From assembly GCF_001570885.1 (NCBI RefSeq), contig NZ_BCSN01000027.1:1-36362 (forward strand): a DNA stretch of 36,362 nucleotides, in the 5' to 3' direction. Within the stretch, counting starts at the first letter, position 1, and each line of letters starts with the position of its first letter. Shown one piece after another: positions 24,710-32,409 of the stretch. The position numbers and the translations under genes were made by a program. The stretch is from Micrococcus lylae NBRC 15355 (GTDB taxonomy: Bacteria > Actinomycetota > Actinomycetes > Actinomycetales > Micrococcaceae). The notes beneath the pieces were generated by a model. That model did not search any database. It saw only the letters and a program-made list of their open reading frames with translations, and was not told the origin of the DNA.

Positions 24710-25945
24710 GTGCCCAAGCACCCCACCGACATCATGAACATCGAGGCCCTCCTCAGCCCCGAGGAGATCGCCGTTCGAGACAGGGTCGCCGAGTTCGTGG
24801 ACCGCCGTGTCCGCCCGAACATCGGCCAGTGGTTCGAGGACGCCGTCCTCCCCCTCGAGCTCATCCCCGAGATGGCCGAGCTCGGCCTGTTCGGCATGCA
24901 CCTGGAGGGCTACGGCTGCGCAGGCCGCACCGCCACCGAGTACGGCATCGCCATGCAGGAGATGGAGGCCGGCGACTCCGGTCTGCGCACCGTCGTCTCC
25001 GTGCAGGGCTCGCTCGCCATGTCCTCGATCCACAAGCACGGATCCGAGGAGCAGAAGAACGAGTGGCTGCCGAAGATGGCCCAGGGCGAGGCCATCGGCT
25101 TCTTCGGCCTCACCGAGCCGACCGCCGGCTCCGACCCGGCCTCCATGGTCACCCGCGCCCGCCTCGAGGGCGACGAGTGGGTCATCGACGGCGCCAAGCG
25201 CTGGATCGGCCTGGCCTCCGTGGCCCAGCTCGGCGTGGTCTGGGCGAAGGTCTCCAACGAGGACGTCGCCGCCGCGGACGCCGCCGGAGCCCTGGACCTG
25301 GAGATCAAGGACGGCAAGGACGGCGAGACCGTCCGCGGTTTCATCGTGCCGACCGACACCGAAGGCTTCACCGCCACCCCCATCACCCAGAAGCTGTCCA
25401 TGCGCGCCTCGCTGCAGTGCGACCTGACGTTCGAGGGCATGCGCCTGCCGCTCAACGCGATCCTGCCGAAGAACCCCGGCCTGCGTAGTCCCTTCATGTG
25501 CCTGTCCGAGGCCCGCTACGGCATCGCCTGGGGTGCCATGGGCGCCGCCCGCGACTCCATCGAGCAGGCCATCGCCTACTCGAGCGAGCGCCTCCAGTTC
25601 GGCAAGCCGCTCTCCGCCTACCAGCTGACCCAGAAGAAGCTCACGGACATGACCGCCGGCCTGCAGACCGGCCAGCTGCTGGCCCTGCAGCTGGGCCGTG
25701 CGAAGGACGCCGGCACCCTCACCCCGGCCATGATCTCGCTGGCGAAGCTGAACAACTGCCGCACCGCGATCGAGATCTGCCGCGAGGCCCGCACCATCCT
25801 CGGCGGCAACGGCATCACCGGCGACTACTCCCCGCTGCGCCACGCCAACAACCTCGAGTCCGTGCGCACCTACGAGGGCACCGACGAGGTCCACACCCTG
25901 ATCGTGGGCCAGACCCTCACCGGCGAGGCGGCCTTCCGCGGCTGA
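24710..25945 (+). CDS. gcdH: glutaryl-CoA dehydrogenase
   Basis: FAD enzyme that oxidises and decarboxylates glutaryl-CoA to crotonyl-CoA, at the end of lysine, tryptophan or glutarate breakdown. The 411-aa protein has the acyl-CoA dehydrogenase fold: FFGLTEPTAGSDPASMVTRA (flavin/substrate loop), IDGAKRWIGLA, RTILGGNGITGDYSPLRH, and the catalytic Glu in VRTYEGTDEVHTL. The glutaryl-CoA subgroup is supported by RASLQCDLTFEG and the C-terminal HTLIVGQTLTGEAAF. GTG 24710 is chosen for the GGAGG five bases upstream. It pairs with the LysR and CoA-transferase genes. Confidence 0.9.
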   Translation: MPKHPTDIMNIEALLSPEEIAVRDRVAEFVDRRVRPNIGQWFEDAVLPLELIPEMAELGLFGMHLEGYGCAGRTATEYGIAMQEMEAGDSGLRTVVSVQGSLAMSSIHKHGSEEQKNEWLPKMAQGEAIGFFGLTEPTAGSDPASMVTRARLEGDEWVIDGAKRWIGLASVAQLGVVWAKVSNEDVAAADAAGALDLEIKDGKDGETVRGFIVPTDTEGFTATPITQKLSMRASLQCDLTFEGMRLPLNAILPKNPGLRSPFMCLSEARYGIAWGAMGAARDSIEQAIAYSSERLQFGKPLSAYQLTQKKLTDMTAGLQTGQLLALQLGRAKDAGTLTPAMISLAKLNNCRTAIEICREARTILGGNGITGDYSPLRHANNLESVRTYEGTDEVHTLIVGQTLTGEAAFRG

Positions 25946-25980
25946 GCCGGAGCACGCCCGGCCACAATGACCCCGGCACA

Positions 25981-26047
25981 TGCGTTTTGAGGGCGCAACA
26001 CGGGGTTGAGATTGCAACTCAACGCCGTGTTGTGCCCTCAAAACGCA
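25981..26047. terminator. long inverted repeat between gcdH and rlmN
   Basis: Arms of 30 bases (25981-26010 and 26018-26047) pair with only two mismatches around a 7-base loop ATTGCAA. The arms begin TGCGTTTTGAGGGC and are A/T-richer than the surroundings. It lies between convergent genes and would stop transcription from both sides. Its length resembles a MITE-like element, but I see no target duplication. Confidence 0.75.
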
Positions 26048-26061
26048 GGTGGGAGGCCGCC

Positions 26062-27378
26062 TCAGGAGGCCGAGGTGCCCTCCCCGGCCTGCCCTGCCTC
26101 GCCGGCCTGCTCCACGGCGACCATCTCCGCAGCGGCCTCGTCGTCGCCGTCGGCGGCGAGCTGGCCACAGGCGCCGTCGATCTCCTTGCCGCGGGTATCG
26201 CGGAGGGTGCACGGGATGCCGGCGTCCTCCAGGCGCTGCACGAACTCGCGCATCACGTCCGGCTCGGAGGACGTCCAGATGGAGCCCGGGGTCGGGTTCA
26301 GCGGGATCGGATTCACGTGCACCCAGCCGCGTCCCCGGGCGTTGAGCTTCTTCGCCAGCAGATCGGCGCGCCACGGGTGGTCGTTCATGTCCTTGATGAG
26401 CGCGTACTCGATGGACACGCGGCGGCCGGTGGCCTGGAAGTACTCGTAGGCCGCGTCGATCGCCTCATCCGCCTTCCAGCGGGAGTTCACAGGGATGAGC
26501 TCGTCGCGCAGCTCGTCGTCCGGGGCGTGCAGGGACAGCGCGAAGGTCACCGGGACCTTCTCCTGCGCGAGCTTCCTGATGGCCGGCACCAGCCCCACCG
26601 TGGAGACGGTGATGTTACGGGCGGACATGCCCAAGCCCTCCGGAGCCGGGTCCACCATGCGGTGCACGGCGGCCATGAGGCGCTTGTAGTTCGCCAGCGG
26701 CTCCCCCATGCCCATGAACACGATGTTCGTGACGCGCTCGGCGTTGTGTCCCTTCTTCTGCAGGCCACCCAGGTCTCCGGCGGCGATCACCTGGTTGGCG
26801 CGGACCACCTGCTCCACGATCTCCGCGGCGGACATGTTCCGGGTCAGGCCGTTCTGGCCGGTGGCGCAGAACGGGCAGTTCATGCCGCAGCCGCACTGCG
26901 AGGACACGCAGAGCGTGACGCGGCCCGGGTAGCGCATGAGCACGGACTCCACGAGCGCGCCGTCGAACAGGCGCCAGAGGAACTTGATGGTGGCGCCGTC
27001 GTCCGTCTTGAGGCGGCGCACCTCGGTGAGCAGCGGAGGGAAGAACGCCTCGGCGATCTGCGCACGCTTGTCCTTGGGCAGGTCGGTCATCTGCTCCGGA
27101 TCCGTGGTGTGGCGCTCGAAGTAGTGCACCGAGAGCTGCTTGGCGCGGAACGCCGGCAGGCCGATCTCCTTGGCCTTGGCCTGACGCTCCTCCAGGGTCA
27201 TGTCGGCGAGGTGCTGCGGGGGCTGCTTCACGCGCGGCTGCTTGAACTGCAGCAGCGGGCGGCCCTCGGCGTCGGCGGCCTGGGTCCAGCCCTCGGCCTG
27301 GGGCAGCACCTGGGGGCGCTCGGCGGATGCGGCGCTGCGGGTGCGGGGGTTCGGGCGGCGGGGGCTCTTGTCACTCAT
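26062..27378 (-). CDS. rlmN: 23S rRNA (adenine-2503-C2) methyltransferase
   Basis: Radical-SAM enzyme methylating C2 of A2503 in 23S rRNA (and A37 of some tRNAs). The cluster motif [15 protein letters not shown] (CxxxCxxC) is intact. The C-terminal [20 protein letters not shown] carries the second catalytic cysteine, and [13 protein letters not shown] is the conserved SAM region. The protein has 438 aa from ATG 27378, with a Pro/Arg-rich leader of about 60 residues. GACAAT lies seven bases upstream, suggesting a leaderless start; an ATG at 27387 is the alternative. Hairpin repeats fill the gap upstream. Confidence 0.95.
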   Translation of the reverse strand: MSDKSPRRPNPRTRSAASAERPQVLPQAEGWTQAADAEGRPLLQFKQPRVKQPPQHLADMTLEERQAKAKEIGLPAFRAKQLSVHYFERHTTDPEQMTDLPKDKRAQIAEAFFPPLLTEVRRLKTDDGATIKFLWRLFDGALVESVLMRYPGRVTLCVSSQCGCGMNCPFCATGQNGLTRNMSAAEIVEQVVRANQVIAAGDLGGLQKKGHNAERVTNIVFMGMGEPLANYKRLMAAVHRMVDPAPEGLGMSARNITVSTVGLVPAIRKLAQEKVPVTFALSLHAPDDELRDELIPVNSRWKADEAIDAAYEYFQATGRRVSIEYALIKDMNDHPWRADLLAKKLNARGRGWVHVNPIPLNPTPGSIWTSSEPDVMREFVQRLEDAGIPCTLRDTRGKEIDGACGQLAADGDDEAAAEMVAVEQAGEAGQAGEGTSAS

Positions 27379-27450
27379 CCCGGCCATTGTCCCATCCCGG
27401 GGCGGGCACGGTCAGGTGCCGCCGGTCACGGGCAACTGCACCCCCGCCGC

Positions 27451-27560
27451 GCTTTCGCTCGCGAAAGGGGAGGCAGGCCCAGCGCTTTCGCGCGCGAAAG
27501 GGGAGGCGGAGGCCCACGACCGCTTCCCCTTTCGCTAGCGAAAACGACGGGGTCTCCCGC
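27451..27560. repeat. three palindromic TTTCGC..GCGAAA repeats upstream of rlmN
   Basis: GCTTTCGCTCGCGAAAGGGG starts at 27451 and recurs at 27484 with two changes, a 33-bp period. A third unit, CCTTTCGCTAGCGAAAACG, follows with its TTTCG 44 bp further on. Each core is a perfect or near-perfect palindrome. The third unit's tail (AAAACGACGGGGTCTCC) resembles the tail of the copA and 912-1043 repeats, tying the sets together. Single related copies sit near 29003 and 30133. Confidence 0.8.
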
Positions 27561-27586
27561 AACGACGTCCGGGGTCGGCCCGGCCG

Positions 27587-28966
27587 CTACTCCCGCACGT
27601 GCACGGTCCTGTCCCGCCCGGCCAGGTATCCGAACACCGCCGCCAGCGTCCCGGTGCACGCGAACAGCACGGCCGCCGGCACATAGGAACCCGTCACGGC
27701 GAACAGCTGCCCCACCAGGAACGTTCCCGACGAGCCGAGCGTGTACCCGACGCCCTGCATCATCCCGGACAGCCTGGACGCCATGGACGCGGTCGCTGTG
27801 CGCAGCCCGATCATCGTCAGCGCCACCGCGGTCAGCGCCCCCTGCCCGACGCCGAGCATCGCCGCCCACACGCCCATCGCCCCCATCGGCCCGAGGATCA
27901 CCAGCACGAACCCCGCCCCCGTCAGCACCGCCGCGGCCACGGCCAGCCAGGACTGCCGCCGCATCCGGGCCGCCAGGATCGGCGCCACCAGCGACCCGGC
28001 CACCTGCAGCATGATCGACGCCGCAACCACCGACCCCGCAGCCCCGGCCTCCATCCCCCGGTGTCGCAGGATCGGCGCCATCCACGCGAACACCGCGAAC
28101 GAGCTCATCGCCTGCGCGGCCATCATCAGCGTCAGCCACCAGGCGGTCCGGGACCGGAACGGGCTCGCCTCCCGCTCCGGGTGGGGCACGACGACGGCAC
28201 CGGCCTCCGCCTGTCCGCTCGCCTGGCCATCGTGGTCGGCGGGGCGCGCCCCGCCGGCTCCCACGGAGCCGGCCGACGACACGGTGCGGGGTCCGGCGGA
28301 GGTGCGGGGCCGTCGTCGGGAAGACGCGGGGTCCGGGCGGTGGACGCGGCCGACCAGGCCGCGCATGGACCACAGGGCAGGGGCGATCACGATCAGGACC
28401 AGGAGCGCGAAACCGGCCCAGGCGCCGAGGGCGAGGCGGACGTCCCCGAGCGCGCCGAGCAGCGGCTGGGTGAAAGCGGCGCCGAGCGCGGCGGACGCGC
28501 AGATGGTCATGGTGTAGATGCCGCTCATCAGCCCGATGCTGGAGGGGAAGTCCATCTTCACGATCACCGGCAGGACCACGTTGCCCACGGAGATGCCCAG
28601 GGCCGCGGCAAGGGTGCCGAACCAGAGGGGCCAGAGGGCGTCGCCGGTGGGGAGGGACCGGATGCCCAGGCCTGCCGCAATGAGGACGAGGCCGACGGCG
28701 AGCGCGGACCAGGTGCCCCAGCGTCGGGCGAGCAGGGGGACGAGCGGGGCCGCGAGCCCGACGACCGTGACCGGCAGCGCCGAGATCAGCGCGACGGCGA
28801 CGGGACCCATGCCGGTCAGAGCCGTCCACTCGGACAGGACCGCGGCGAAGGAGGAGAAGACCGTGCGCAGGTTCAGCGCGATCAGCACCACGCACGCGAT
28901 CAGGTAGACGGTGAACGCGGTGGAGCGACGGCTCGGCCACAGGGCGTCAGGGATGTTCGCGTTCAC
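27587..28966 (-). CDS. MFS permease, CynX/NimT type
   Basis: A 459-aa inner-membrane transporter with about 12 hydrophobic helices. The N-terminal half begins FTVYLIACVVLIALNLRTVF with the NLR signature of the CynX/NimT (cyanate/2-nitroimidazole) group. A long cytoplasmic loop (about residues 218-275, rich in Arg, Ser and Gly) separates the halves; it contains one copy of the dispersed motif and reads as low complexity. The substrate is unknown. GTG 28966 lies exactly seven bases after TACCCT, so the mRNA is probably leaderless. Confidence 0.85.
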   Translation of the reverse strand: MNANIPDALWPSRRSTAFTVYLIACVVLIALNLRTVFSSFAAVLSEWTALTGMGPVAVALISALPVTVVGLAAPLVPLLARRWGTWSALAVGLVLIAAGLGIRSLPTGDALWPLWFGTLAAALGISVGNVVLPVIVKMDFPSSIGLMSGIYTMTICASAALGAAFTQPLLGALGDVRLALGAWAGFALLVLIVIAPALWSMRGLVGRVHRPDPASSRRRPRTSAGPRTVSSAGSVGAGGARPADHDGQASGQAEAGAVVVPHPEREASPFRSRTAWWLTLMMAAQAMSSFAVFAWMAPILRHRGMEAGAAGSVVAASIMLQVAGSLVAPILAARMRRQSWLAVAAAVLTGAGFVLVILGPMGAMGVWAAMLGVGQGALTAVALTMIGLRTATASMASRLSGMMQGVGYTLGSSGTFLVGQLFAVTGSYVPAAVLFACTGTLAAVFGYLAGRDRTVHVRE

Positions 28967-28973
28967 AGGGACC

Positions 28974-28979
28974 AGGGTA
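28974..28979 (-). promoter_or_regulatory. -10 box, leaderless start of the MFS gene
   Basis: TACCCT on the minus strand, seven bases before GTG 28966. A leaderless GTG start is tolerated in actinobacteria. Confidence 0.5.
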
Positions 28980-29023
28980 GACCCGAGCCCTCACCGACGT
29001 TGTCCCTCGCGAAACGGGAGGGG

Positions 29024-29242
29024 TCAGCCGTCGTCGGGGCGGCGCCGAGTCTGCCGTCCGGCGCGGGCCTTGGCCCGACGGTGGGCCGGCGAGTTGCCGA
29101 CGATCAGGCCCGGACGGCTGCGCATGTCCTTGCGCTCGATGATGCGCTCCATGGGCGCGCGCAGGACGGCCCGCACGATGAACGGCATCGCGATCAGCGC
29201 GAGGACCATGAGGCCAACGACGACCCATTCCGTGGTGCTCAT
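29024..29242 (-). CDS. small single-TM membrane protein
   Basis: A 72-aa protein: MSTTEWVVVGLMVLALIAMP gives one N-terminal helix, followed by an amphipathic, highly basic tail (RRAKARAGRQTRRRPDD). No family is recognised. ATG 29242 fits GGGAGG at nine bases; an ATG at 29251 abuts that site and is unlikely. It follows the MpaB-type gene by 43 bp on the same strand, so the two probably share a transcript. The last codons overlap a copy of the dispersed motif at 29028-29038. Confidence 0.65.
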   Translation of the reverse strand: MSTTEWVVVGLMVLALIAMPFIVRAVLRAPMERIIERKDMRSRPGLIVGNSPAHRRAKARAGRQTRRRPDDG

Positions 29243-29285
29243 GCGTGTCATCCTCCCAGATCGGCCGGGAGGTCGGCCGGCGCGC

Positions 29286-30092
29286 TCAACGCCGCAGTGT
29301 GCGCAGGATCCAGCGGGCCACGCTTGCCTGCAGTGCCTCTGGCAGGCGCCGGTACACGGGTGCGGCCACGGCCCAGATGCGCGCCTCGCGGCGGGAGTCC
29401 CGGCCGGTCCACCCCCAGCCGAGCCCGGTGCGGACGGGTGCCGGCAGCAGCCCGGCGGTGAGCAGCCTCGCCAGGGGCAGGGCGGCGCGCAAGGGCGGTG
29501 ACAGGCCCTGCCCGGAGAAGAGGTCGGCGGCGACGGCGCGGACCTCGGGGGTGATCTCCAGCCCGGCCATCTGCAAGTCCCAGTAGGCGTCGAAGGCGGT
29601 GCGGTCGGCCGGCCAGCGCTCCTCCGCGACGCCGAGCGAGGTCGCCAGGGACGCGTACTCCCGGTACATCCGCTCCGCCTGGTCGGCTGGGAGCGTGCCC
29701 CAGACGCGGTGGCGCACCTGCTCCCCGGCCCAGTAGAGGGTGGCGGCGACCCAGAGTTGGGCGTCGGGGTCGAAGGCCGAATACGCCCGGCCCTGTGCGT
29801 CCAGCCCGCGGACGGGAGCGTGCGCGCGGTGGACGTGTCCCAGCACCTTCCTGCGTGCGAACTGTGCCTCCGGCAGCACGGCCACGCAGATGTACTGCAG
29901 GGTGTGCCGCAGCCGGGCGATCGGGTCCTCGGTGAACCGCGAGTGCGCGGCCACTCCCGCCCCCACCCGATGGTCCGCCACCTGCAGCAGGATCGCCGCC
30001 CCGGCCCCGGCGAGCATGACCGACTGCCGAGCGACCTCCGCCGCCGTGCGCGGCGGAGGTGCTGGACGCAGGAGGGGACGCAACCAGGTCAT
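29286..30092 (-). CDS. MpaB-family (DUF2236) oxygenase-like protein
   Basis: A 268-aa protein of the oxygenase MpaB/DUF2236 family, haem-linked oxygenases related to latex-clearing protein. Visible family features are VADHRVGAGVAAHSRFTEDP near the start, GRAYSAFDPDAQLWVAATLY in the middle, and LQMAGLEITPEVRAVAADLF. The substrate is unknown. ATG 30092; no strong ribosome site, and a GACGAT box six bases upstream hints at a leaderless start. Its upstream region carries inverted-orientation PHO-box-like repeats. Confidence 0.8.
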   Translation of the reverse strand: MTWLRPLLRPAPPPRTAAEVARQSVMLAGAGAAILLQVADHRVGAGVAAHSRFTEDPIARLRHTLQYICVAVLPEAQFARRKVLGHVHRAHAPVRGLDAQGRAYSAFDPDAQLWVAATLYWAGEQVRHRVWGTLPADQAERMYREYASLATSLGVAEERWPADRTAFDAYWDLQMAGLEITPEVRAVAADLFSGQGLSPPLRAALPLARLLTAGLLPAPVRTGLGWGWTGRDSRREARIWAVAAPVYRRLPEALQASVARWILRTLRR

Positions 30093-30223
30093 GGCTCCAT
30101 CGTCTCAGGGCGTGCGGCCGGCGGTGGAGGGCCTCCCCTTTCGCGAGCGACGACGAGCGGGGTGGCTGGGCACAGGGGCCGCGCTGCCGACGGCGCCCGG
30201 AGGGTGGCCCCGACCCGCGCTCG

Positions 30224-30286
30224 AGTGAACGTCCGGTGAACCGCGCACGGGCGGCGCCGTTCACCTTGTGTTCACCTCAGTTCACC
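30224..30286. promoter_or_regulatory. PHO-box-like repeats, two inverted and three direct
   Basis: AGTGAAC at 30224 and GGTGAAC at 30235 are 11 bp apart. GTTCACC then appears at 30259, 30270 and 30280 (11 and 10 bp apart). Eleven-bp direct repeats of GTTCACC are the known PhoP binding unit (PHO box) of Streptomyces. The opposing orientations suit a divergent promoter. Binding by a PhoP-type regulator is inferred. Confidence 0.6.
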
Positions 30287-30384
30287 ATCGACCGTGCCGC
30301 CAGAAACCGTGGAATCGCGCCGATTCCTCGCCACCCGCCTGCCACGCACTGTGACCCCCGCCATGCCGACCGCCCTGTCCACAC

Positions 30385-30447
30385 TTGCTTTTCACCCCGT
30401 TTCGCGTATCCTTGGTTTAGGAGTTGTTCACTTCCCGTTCACCTTCC
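30385..30447 (+). promoter_or_regulatory. promoter and proximal PHO-box-like pair of the 90-aa gene
   Basis: TTGCTT (30385-30390), a 16-bp spacer and TATCCT (30407-30412) form a plausible promoter. GTTCACT at 30426 and GTTCACC at 30437, again 11 bp apart, lie just downstream of the -10. A regulator bound there would sit over the transcript start and would more likely repress than activate this promoter. Confidence 0.5.
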
Positions 30448-30552
30448 CGAACGGAGAGCGAACCAGAACCGAAGATTTCCCGGCGGACCGCTTCCCCGAA
30501 CGTCCGCCCCGAGACGCCGGATCCGTCCGGCACGCAAAGGAGGTGCTCGCAC

Positions 30553-30825
30553 ATGAGCATCAACACCACCGAGTACCGCGAGGCCCTGCCCACCCAGCCG
30601 AACCCCGTCCTGTTGCGCCGCGTGATGACCCGCGTCGAGAACGACCTGGTCGCCCGCCACGCCGCCACCCTCGGCGAGGCCACCGTCCGATCGACCTTCC
30701 GTGAGGTCGTCGACGAGTTCAAGGCCACCGCCCGCCTGTACCACTTCATGCCGACACTCACCGAGCACGACGCCGAGCGTCGCCTCCGCGAGATGGAGGA
30801 GGACATGGAGCTGGCGGCCGCCTGA
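30553..30825 (+). CDS. 90-aa helical protein (three-helix-bundle type)
   Basis: A small, mostly alpha-helical, acidic protein with no enzyme motifs: VMTRVENDLVARHAATLGEA, then TVRSTFREVVDEFKATARLY and a C-terminal ERRLREMEEDMELAAA. The pattern resembles the three-helix-bundle proteins common in actinobacteria; the match is from memory and moderate. ATG 30553 follows AAAGGAGGT, one of the strongest ribosome sites in the window, behind a leader of about 130 bases. Upstream PHO-box-like arrays suggest phosphate control. Confidence 0.75.
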   Translation: MSINTTEYREALPTQPNPVLLRRVMTRVENDLVARHAATLGEATVRSTFREVVDEFKATARLYHFMPTLTEHDAERRLREMEEDMELAAA

Positions 30826-30853
30826 CCCCACCCGGAGGACCGCTCAGGCTTCC

Positions 30854-30901
30854 CGACGACGGCGGGGCACCTTTCGCACGGAAGGTGCCCCGCCGTCGTC
30901 G
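30854..30901. terminator. 20-bp perfect-stem bidirectional terminator
   Basis: CGACGACGGCGGGGCACCTT (30854-30873) pairs without mismatch with 30882-30901 around an 8-base loop. The left flank is a full copy of the dispersed TTCCCGACGACGG motif. It separates the convergent 90-aa gene and menF. Confidence 0.85.
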
Positions 30902-30919
30902 TGCGTGGAGAAGAAGGAT

Positions 30920-32305
30920 TCAGGCGCCGACATCCACACCGAGCGCCCGGCGCATCGGCTGGAACTTCACGCCGATCTCCGTGACCTCCTCGGCCGGGTC
31001 CGCGCCCGGCACGATGCCGCCGCCTGCGTGCAGGCGTACGGCCACGGCCACGTCGGGACTGGGCTCACCCTCGGCGTTCGCCACGCCGTCGCCTGCGCCC
31101 CTGTCCGGCCCCTCCGCCGCCCGCATGGCCTGCCCGCAGCGCAGGGCCAGGGCGATCTCACCGTCGCCTGAGCCGTCCACCCAGCCCACGGGTGCGCCGT
31201 AGCGGCCGCGGTCCACCGGCTCGACCTCGGCGATCACGCGCACGGCGTCGGGCGTCGGGGTGCCACCCACGGCGGCGGTCGGGTGCATGCGGGTGACCAC
31301 GTCCAGCACGGTGCCGGCGGCGGCCTTGAGCTGCCCGGAGATGCGGGTGGCCAGGTGGTGCACGTTCGGCAGGGTCAGCAGGTGCGGCATGAACGTCGAG
31401 TCGTCCATCTGAAGCACCGGGGTCAGCGCCTCCCACACGGAGCGCGCGGCCCAGTGATGCTCGTCCGCCAGGCGATGGTCCGCGGCGATGTACGCCTTGG
31501 CCGCCTCGTCAGCCTGCACGGTGGACCCGCGTGGCACGGAGCCGGCGAGCACGAGGGACTCCACCGCGCCGTCGTGCTGGGTGGCGAGCATCTCCGGGGT
31601 GGCACCCAGCAGACCGCCGACGGCGAACACCCAGGTCTGCGGGTAGGCCTCGCGCAGCCGGTCCAACGCAGACCAGAGCGCACCTTCATCCGCCGGCACG
31701 GTCTCGGTGCGGCTGATGACCACCTTGCGCAGGATCTCGCCGGTGGCCTCCGGGCCCTCGGACGGCCGGCCCAGGCGCTCGAGCACCGCACGGACGCCGT
31801 CGGCGTAGCCGGAGTCGTCCCAGGCGCGCTCCGGGTCCGCGGCCGGCAGCGGCATGTGCCCGTGCGGGGCGAGCTCAGCGGCCTCGTCCACGGCCACGGC
31901 CGCGCGCAGGGCGGTGGCGGAGACGTCCTGCACGAACAGCTTCACGCCCTGCGGACTCTGCTCGGTCCAGTGCGTCGGGATGCGCAGCACGGCCGGCTCG
32001 TCCGAGGCGTCGGTGAAGGTTCCGGCCACCCAGGCCCGCTGGGCCGGCTGCGGCCGCGGCTCGTCCGCCTCCGCCGCCGGCACCGGGAGCATCGCCAGGG
32101 TGCCGGTCTGCGGGGTGGCCTTCACACTGCGGGACCACAGCTGGGAGATGCGGCGCAGCCGGTCCTTGCCCTGCAGCAGCACGGTCCACCCTCCGGCTCC
32201 GACCAGAGCCTTCTCCCCCTGGACCCACACCACGGCGTCCGCGAAGGCGGCGTCGGCATGGACGGAGGGCAGGAGGGAGCGCAGATTCTCGTGCGGGGCG
32301 GACAT
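30920..32305 (-). CDS. menF: isochorismate synthase
   Basis: Converts chorismate to isochorismate, the first step to menaquinone (or to a catecholate siderophore). The 461-aa protein has the chorismate-binding fold: LLGATPEMLATQ, VESLVLAGSVPRG, LPNVHHLATRISGQL, MHPTAAVGGTPTPDAVRV and the final GGGIVPGADPAEEVTEIGVK. Menaquinone is the usual actinobacterial quinone, hence menF rather than entC. ATG 32305 lies seven bases after AACAAT on its strand, a probable leaderless start. It is divergent from csoR. Confidence 0.92.
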   Translation of the reverse strand: MSAPHENLRSLLPSVHADAAFADAVVWVQGEKALVGAGGWTVLLQGKDRLRRISQLWSRSVKATPQTGTLAMLPVPAAEADEPRPQPAQRAWVAGTFTDASDEPAVLRIPTHWTEQSPQGVKLFVQDVSATALRAAVAVDEAAELAPHGHMPLPAADPERAWDDSGYADGVRAVLERLGRPSEGPEATGEILRKVVISRTETVPADEGALWSALDRLREAYPQTWVFAVGGLLGATPEMLATQHDGAVESLVLAGSVPRGSTVQADEAAKAYIAADHRLADEHHWAARSVWEALTPVLQMDDSTFMPHLLTLPNVHHLATRISGQLKAAAGTVLDVVTRMHPTAAVGGTPTPDAVRVIAEVEPVDRGRYGAPVGWVDGSGDGEIALALRCGQAMRAAEGPDRGAGDGVANAEGEPSPDVAVAVRLHAGGGIVPGADPAEEVTEIGVKFQPMRRALGVDVGA

Positions 32306-32312
32306 GCCACCC

Positions 32313-32318
32313 ATTGTT
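32313..32318 (-). promoter_or_regulatory. -10 box, leaderless start of menF
   Basis: AACAAT on the minus strand, seven bases before ATG 32305; rlmN has GACAAT at the same spacing. Confidence 0.5.
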
Positions 32319-32372
32319 CCGCACCCGAGGTGTGGGGCGTCCCGCAGCGGTCCGGCTGAGATGCCGACCACG

Positions 32373-32400
32373 TTGCATTCATACCCCCAGGGGGTATAGA
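32373..32400 (+). promoter_or_regulatory. csoR: csoR promoter with embedded CsoR operator
   Basis: TTGCAT (32373-32378), a 16-bp spacer and TATAGA (32395-32400). The spacer carries the 17-bp palindrome ATACCCCCAGGGGGTAT (32381-32397), the classical CsoR operator form. Repressor bound there would block RNA polymerase until Cu(I) releases it. Only nine bases separate the -10 from ATG 32410. Confidence 0.85.
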
Positions 32401-32409
32401 ACAGAGGGT

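Larger units (their letters stand above)
30093..30552. other. divergent regulatory region with PHO-box-like arrays
   Basis: A 460-bp gap between the MpaB-type gene and the 90-aa gene. It holds GTTCAC repeats in three groups (next entries), a promoter at 30385-30412, and one TTTCGC-type repeat near 30133. I see no gene. Confidence 0.6.

Noticed and set aside
25981-26047. Insertion sequence
   Set aside because: No transposase frame and no target duplication; only an inverted repeat remains.
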